Source: Planctomycetaceae bacterium
Lineage (GTDB): Bacteria > Planctomycetota > Phycisphaerae > Phycisphaerales > SM1A02
NCBI GenBank assembly: GCA_947474205.1
Contig: CANJIC010000059.1
Coordinates: forward strand, 1-9,902
DNA length: 9,902 nucleotides
Direction: 5' to 3'
The translations under genes were made by a program, and so were the position numbers. Shown piece after piece: positions 7,433 through 9,902 of this stretch. The notes under the pieces are model-generated. The model ran no database searches. It was given only the letters and a program-made list of their open reading frames with translations, and was not told the DNA's origin. Within the stretch, counting starts at the first letter, position 1. Each line of letters starts with the position of its first letter.

Positions 7433-9303
7433 AAGGAATTACACGCATTGAACGGCATTTTGAAAAGGTCATATTGGCACTTCTGACAATTGCAATGGTT
7501 GTTCTTTTAAGCCTAGATTTTTTAAATCCAATCAGCAAAGACATGGGCTCGAAAAAGGTGTATCCAAACCAAGTCAACCTCATTGTAAATGAAAAAGCTG
7601 CTGCCTTGAATAAAAGCCAGAAATCCAGCGACAGCGTGCTGGAGTTGCAACCCATCATCGGGGGAGGCGCCCGCAAAAACTATTCTGAAAAACTGAAACA
7701 AAATCTTCTACCCAATTTAAAAATAACTAAAAACGCTCCAAGTTTTGCGCAGCAAATAATGAACCCCAACGTAAAATTGTCCAACACATGGTTTTACGAA
7801 CCACATTTCCCCGCCGCGGACATGGTGTCACCAGTCGCCTGGTTTAGCGACGCTCTTGAACCTGACGCCAGTGCAAAGAACGAATCGCTGCAAAAATTTC
7901 TTGCAAGTAATTCCAATCCAAATGACTTGGATGTGATTTGGACCAAACCAACCGCGCGCGTGAATTTGAAATTAATTCGCGCCGAACTGGTGAAGTCCGA
8001 CATGGCGGCGTCTCCGCCGCAGGTCGCCACTCCTTCGACGTGGCGCAACAACGCGATTTATTTTGTCGACGTCGTATTTGAAAGACAAGAGCAACAGCAG
8101 AACGGTTCCTGGGGCGAGACCACGACAGTTCCAATCATGTTTGGGTTCGAGTCCACAACGTTGCGAAATAGGGAATTGAAATCTTTAGATTCAGAGAAAA
8201 TTTTCGCGGTGATGCGTGTTAAAGAGGGTGAAAAAGAAATTCGCCAGCCAGATTTCTATCCAACTTTATATAAAAACGGAGGGGCCACGGCGGCAACGGA
8301 TGCGACCCGATCCACCGCGGGTGGGGACAAGAAAAAGCAGCAAGCCGCCGACAAAAAGAAAGCGGATTTGCAAGCGAAAGAAAAAGAGTTGGCCCCGCTT
8401 GAAAAAGAGTTGCAAGCGATGGGCGGCGACTGGACACAGCAAAAAGAAGAAGTCAAGAAAGCGGATGCGAAAGCTAAAAAAGATGCGGAACGCAAAGGAA
8501 ACGATCCCAATAAGCCCGCGGGGCCGCCGGTGGATTTGAAAATTCCGCAATGGAAAAAGAACACGAAAGATGCGATAGCTCTGCGTAAAATCATTAAGGA
8601 TTTGCAAAAAGATCTGGGCTTAGAAAGCGCAGTGCCAGCGAATTCAAAAGTTGAAAATGCTGTGATCGCCCCCGTAGAAACTGACGCCGATTTCATAGAT
8701 GTATGGACCCACGATTTGACCGCGACTCCAGGAAAAACATTTCGCTACCGATGTCGCGTTGATCTTTTTAATCCATTCTTTGGCAAAGAGCGTCAGTTGG
8801 TCAAGGATCAGATCAAGCTGGCTGTAAGTCCGTTTATTTCAAGCGAAGTCAGCGCGTGGAGCGCCCCAGTACGCGTTCCATCCAAGGTCATGTATTTCGC
8901 CGAGAGCGGCACGCTTGGTGATAAGGGTGCCAGACAAGTGGCGGTATTCAGCACGTATATTTTAAAAAATGGTCTGTGGACAAATCTAAATCCCAGCCCA
9001 TCATTTGAGATTGGTCAGCCACTTTCATTTTCGTTGGCCGCAGGTCAAAGCGCGGGAGACTCAAAAGCACAATTTGAAATTCCAACCGAATGGTTTGTCG
9101 CGGATATTTTTGAGGATTTCAACGCCATGCCGGAAAAAAGCCGACCCACTTTGCCGGCTGTTGTTTTAGGTAGACAAGATCAATCGGGCAAGTTTGTCAT
9201 GCGCTATTGCACCCAAGAAAAATTGGACCCCGACCAAGCCATCCTTAAAAAGTTGGCCGAAGATGGCAAAAACGCCCCGGCACCTGTCAAAACCGTTCCT
9301 TAA
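7429..9303 (+). CDS. Single-pass membrane protein with coiled coil and beta-rich C-terminal domain, pilM operon
   Basis: The 624-residue protein has a cytoplasmic start (1-13), one membrane helix (about 14-32) and a long periplasmic region. Residues 40-280 form an ordinary mixed region without known motifs, although RVNLKLIRAELV (177-188) and the run from 209 to 240 look beta-rich. Residues 299-400 are very rich in Lys, Glu, Ala and Gln and should form a coiled coil, broken by a Pro/Gly stretch (358-370). Residues 420-600 look like a beta-sandwich. Within them, DLTATPGKTFRYRCRVDLFN (429-448) has the V-x-PGK-x-Y-R-Y-R-V-x-L-x-NP pattern I recall from proteins beside pilM in planctomycetes; that is memory, not a search. 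The gene likely supplies a periplasmic spacer or scaffold linking the inner-membrane platform to the outer envelope, a place held by PilP or a T2SS GspC-like protein in proteobacteria. It overlaps the preceding stop by 4 bp and has a good Shine-Dalgarno. It is the last gene of the operon seen here; no pilQ or ATPase gene follows. Confidence 0.87.
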   Translation: MKGITRIERHFEKVILALLTIAMVVLLSLDFLNPISKDMGSKKVYPNQVNLIVNEKAAALNKSQKSSDSVLELQPIIGGGARKNYSEKLKQNLLPNLKITKNAPSFAQQIMNPNVKLSNTWFYEPHFPAADMVSPVAWFSDALEPDASAKNESLQKFLASNSNPNDLDVIWTKPTARVNLKLIRAELVKSDMAASPPQVATPSTWRNNAIYFVDVVFERQEQQQNGSWGETTTVPIMFGFESTTLRNRELKSLDSEKIFAVMRVKEGEKEIRQPDFYPTLYKNGGATAATDATRSTAGGDKKKQQAADKKKADLQAKEKELAPLEKELQAMGGDWTQQKEEVKKADAKAKKDAERKGNDPNKPAGPPVDLKIPQWKKNTKDAIALRKIIKDLQKDLGLESAVPANSKVENAVIAPVETDADFIDVWTHDLTATPGKTFRYRCRVDLFNPFFGKERQLVKDQIKLAVSPFISSEVSAWSAPVRVPSKVMYFAESGTLGDKGARQVAVFSTYILKNGLWTNLNPSPSFEIGQPLSFSLAAGQSAGDSKAQFEIPTEWFVADIFEDFNAMPEKSRPTLPAVVLGRQDQSGKFVMRYCTQEKLDPDQAILKKLAEDGKNAPAPVKTVP

Positions 9304-9326
9304 GAGCGGCGCCAGCCATCAATTTG

Positions 9327-9354
9327 TTGCCAAGGGCGAATCACAGGTTGGCAA
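9327..9354 (+). terminator. Possible terminator of the pilM operon
   Basis: TTGCCAA (9327-9333) pairs perfectly with TTGGCAA (9348-9354) across a 14-nt loop, starting 23 nt after the operon's last stop codon. A mixed T-rich run (GTTTGATTTA) follows. The stem is short and the T-tract is interrupted, so termination may be partial. It sits just upstream of the rRNA promoter, where a terminator would be useful. Confidence 0.4.
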
Positions 9355-9391
9355 GTTTGATTTATCCACAATTTTCCCATGTTTCATAGGC

Positions 9392-9419
9392 TTGACAGGC
9401 TGCGAAACATCATTACAAT
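9392..9419 (+). promoter_or_regulatory. Strong sigma70-type promoter for the 23S rRNA transcript
   Basis: A perfect -35 hexamer TTGACA (9392-9397), a 16 bp spacer and a near-consensus -10 TACAAT (9414-9419) make this by far the best promoter in the window. The 30 bp before the -35 are AT-rich (about 9357-9380), consistent with an UP element as in rRNA promoters. Transcription should start near 9425-9427, about 380 nt before the mature 23S 5' end. The boxB-boxA signals just downstream support its use as an rRNA promoter. Confidence 0.8.
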
Positions 9420-9455
9420 CATCGACCTTCCATAAAGGGCTTGCCCTGTATGAAA

Positions 9456-9471
9456 GGCGACGAAAGTCGGC
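9456..9471 (+). promoter_or_regulatory. boxB-like hairpin with GAAA tetraloop in the rRNA leader
   Basis: CGAC (9458-9461) and GTCG (9466-9469) close a GAAA loop (9462-9465), a stable GNRA tetraloop. A G-C pair outside a G-G mismatch extends it slightly (9456/9471). It lies directly before boxA, the boxB-then-boxA order of rRNA leaders and the reverse of the lambda nut order. It begins about 30 nt into the predicted transcript. Confidence 0.6.
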
Positions 9472-9481
9472 TCTTTAATAA
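9470..9481 (+). promoter_or_regulatory. boxA antitermination site of the rRNA leader
   Basis: GCTCTTTAATAA closely matches the bacterial rRNA boxA (E. coli TGCTCTTTAACA), the binding site for NusB with S10 (NusE). Eight nt after CTCTTTAATA comes AGACAAT (9489-9495); E. coli rrn leaders have the same AGACAAT 7 nt after their boxA core. This makes chance unlikely. The site should recruit the Nus antitermination complex to RNA polymerase transcribing 23S rRNA. Confidence 0.78.
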
Positions 9482-9505
9482 GTAAATGAGACAATGGTTT
9501 GAGTG

Positions 9506-9590
9506 TTCGTGTGACGTGGCTTGTGCCACTGGTCTCGAGGGCCACTGAGGTCATCACGAATACAGATAGATACAATCGTGTGTTTTTTTT
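9506..9590 (+). promoter_or_regulatory. Structured leader segment with two competing hairpins and a T-tract
   Basis: One fold pairs TTCGTGTGAC (9506-9515) with GTCATCACGAA (9550-9560, one bulged T), extended by GTGGC (9516-9520) with GCCAC (9541-9545). A second fold pairs CACGA (9555-9559) with TCGTG (9576-9580), followed at once by TGTTTTTTTT. Both use CACGA, so they exclude each other. The second resembles a weak intrinsic terminator. GTGGC can also pair with GCCAC at 9525-9529. The pairings are visible; a regulatory role is only inferred. Confidence 0.35.
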
Positions 9591-9663
9591 GTGAAGTTCA
9601 AAGAGAAACACACTGATATGTTGCAAGCACCGAGAATTCGAGAATGTCTGAGATGCTGCTCGT

Positions 9664-9706
9664 GTTAATTAAAAAACAAATTCTTCACTGAACAAGTTAA
9701 TTAAAA
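9664..9706. repeat. 11-bp direct repeat in the rRNA leader
   Basis: GTTAATTAAAA occurs at 9664-9674 and 9696-9706, with starts 32 bp apart. The core TTAATTAA is palindromic. It lies within the transcribed leader of 23S rRNA and stands out as AT-rich against its surroundings. No function is known to me. Confidence 0.6.
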
Positions 9707-9715
9707 GATGCGGGT

Positions 9716-9745
9716 TGCCGGTCCAATAAGCAAAAGGGGCCGGCA
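9716..9745 (+). other. GC-rich hairpin in the 23S rRNA leader
   Basis: TGCCGGTCC (9716-9724) pairs with GGGCCGGCA (9737-9745) over a 12-nt A-rich loop, giving nine base pairs with one G-U. It lies about 60 nt before the mature 23S end and may be part of precursor folding or processing. No T-tract follows, so it is not a terminator. Confidence 0.5.
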
Positions 9746-9805
9746 TGGTTGTTGATCTGAAAACAGTCGAGTGAAGCAATTCATCCGACGGTCTCCGGTC
9801 GACAT

Positions 9806-9902
9806 GGCCAAGCGTGAAAGGGCACATGGTGGATGTCTTGGCGTTAAGAGGCGATGAAGGACGTTGGAACCTGCGATAAGCCTAGAGGAGCTGGTAACCG
9901 AG
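9806..9902 (+). rRNA. rrl: 23S ribosomal RNA, 5' end only
   Basis: From 9806 the sequence aligns without gaps to the E. coli 23S 5' end through GGTGGATG (9828-9835) and then AGAGGCGATGAAGGACGT (9847-9864) and CTGCGATAAG (9871-9880). E. coli position 1 maps to 9806, so the mature end is placed there by homology. This is domain I of the large-subunit rRNA; the rest lies past the right edge. No 16S gene or tRNA precedes it: the preceding 500 nt hold only promoter and leader, and before that come protein genes. The gene is therefore transcribed separately from 16S, as in many Planctomycetota. Confidence 0.95.

Noticed and set aside
8216..8539. A 107-codon Lys/Arg-rich frame inside the third operon gene
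   Set aside because: It is a frame-shifted shadow of the Lys/Glu-rich coiled-coil segment, whose A/G-rich codons remove stops in other frames.
9194..9478. A 94-codon plus-strand frame running from the end of the third operon gene into the leader
   Set aside because: It is the +1 shadow of the real gene for half its length and then crosses the rRNA promoter; there is no ribosome binding site.
9548..9576. A second promoter using TACAAT at 9571-9576
   Set aside because: No -35 hexamer lies at 16-18 bp upstream; the sequence there is AGGTCA-like and part of the leader hairpin.
9384..9626. An 80-codon minus-strand frame across the rRNA promoter and leader
   Set aside because: It overlaps the promoter, boxB and boxA, has no recognisable protein character, and is best explained as a chance frame in non-coding DNA.

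Overview
The window most likely comes from a member of the Planctomycetota, perhaps the Phycisphaerae lineage. Two observations support this. A 23S rRNA gene starts at the right edge with its own promoter and leader and no 16S gene directly upstream, as in the unlinked rRNA genes known from many planctomycetes. A PilM-type gene is also followed by two large single-pass membrane proteins whose layout resembles proteins I recall beside pilM in that phylum. The phylum assignment is inference; no taxonomic search was possible.

Layout: (1) Positions 1-889, minus strand: the N-terminal part of an M20-family metallo-dipeptidase, cut by the left edge. (2) 997-2376, plus strand: a polytopic membrane protein of unknown function, divergent from the peptidase. 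(3) 2406-3695, minus strand: a protein with four S1 RNA-binding domains, related to ribosomal protein S1, convergent with the membrane protein. (4) 3921-9303, plus strand: three genes overlapping end to start by 4 bp (ATGA), which almost certainly form one operon. The first is a PilM actin-like ATPase whose chain continues into a PilN-like NL-x-P tail, a membrane helix and a periplasmic region. The other two are bitopic inner-membrane proteins with large periplasmic parts. (5) 9304-9902: a possible operon terminator, a strong sigma70-type promoter (TTGACA-N16-TACAAT), a boxB-like GAAA-tetraloop hairpin, a boxA antitermination site, a structured leader of about 380 nt, and the first ~97 nt of 23S rRNA.

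How the parts fit: the operon in (4) looks like a lineage-specific inner-membrane alignment complex for type IV pili or a type II secretion-like machine. A fused PilM-PilN platform sits beside a PilO-topology protein and a coiled-coil plus beta-rich protein. The promoter and boxB-boxA leader in (5) imply that 23S rRNA is transcribed independently, under its own Nus-factor antitermination. The peptidase, the membrane protein and the S1 protein show no obvious functional link to the operon. I see no CRISPR array, insertion sequence, tRNA or phage feature.
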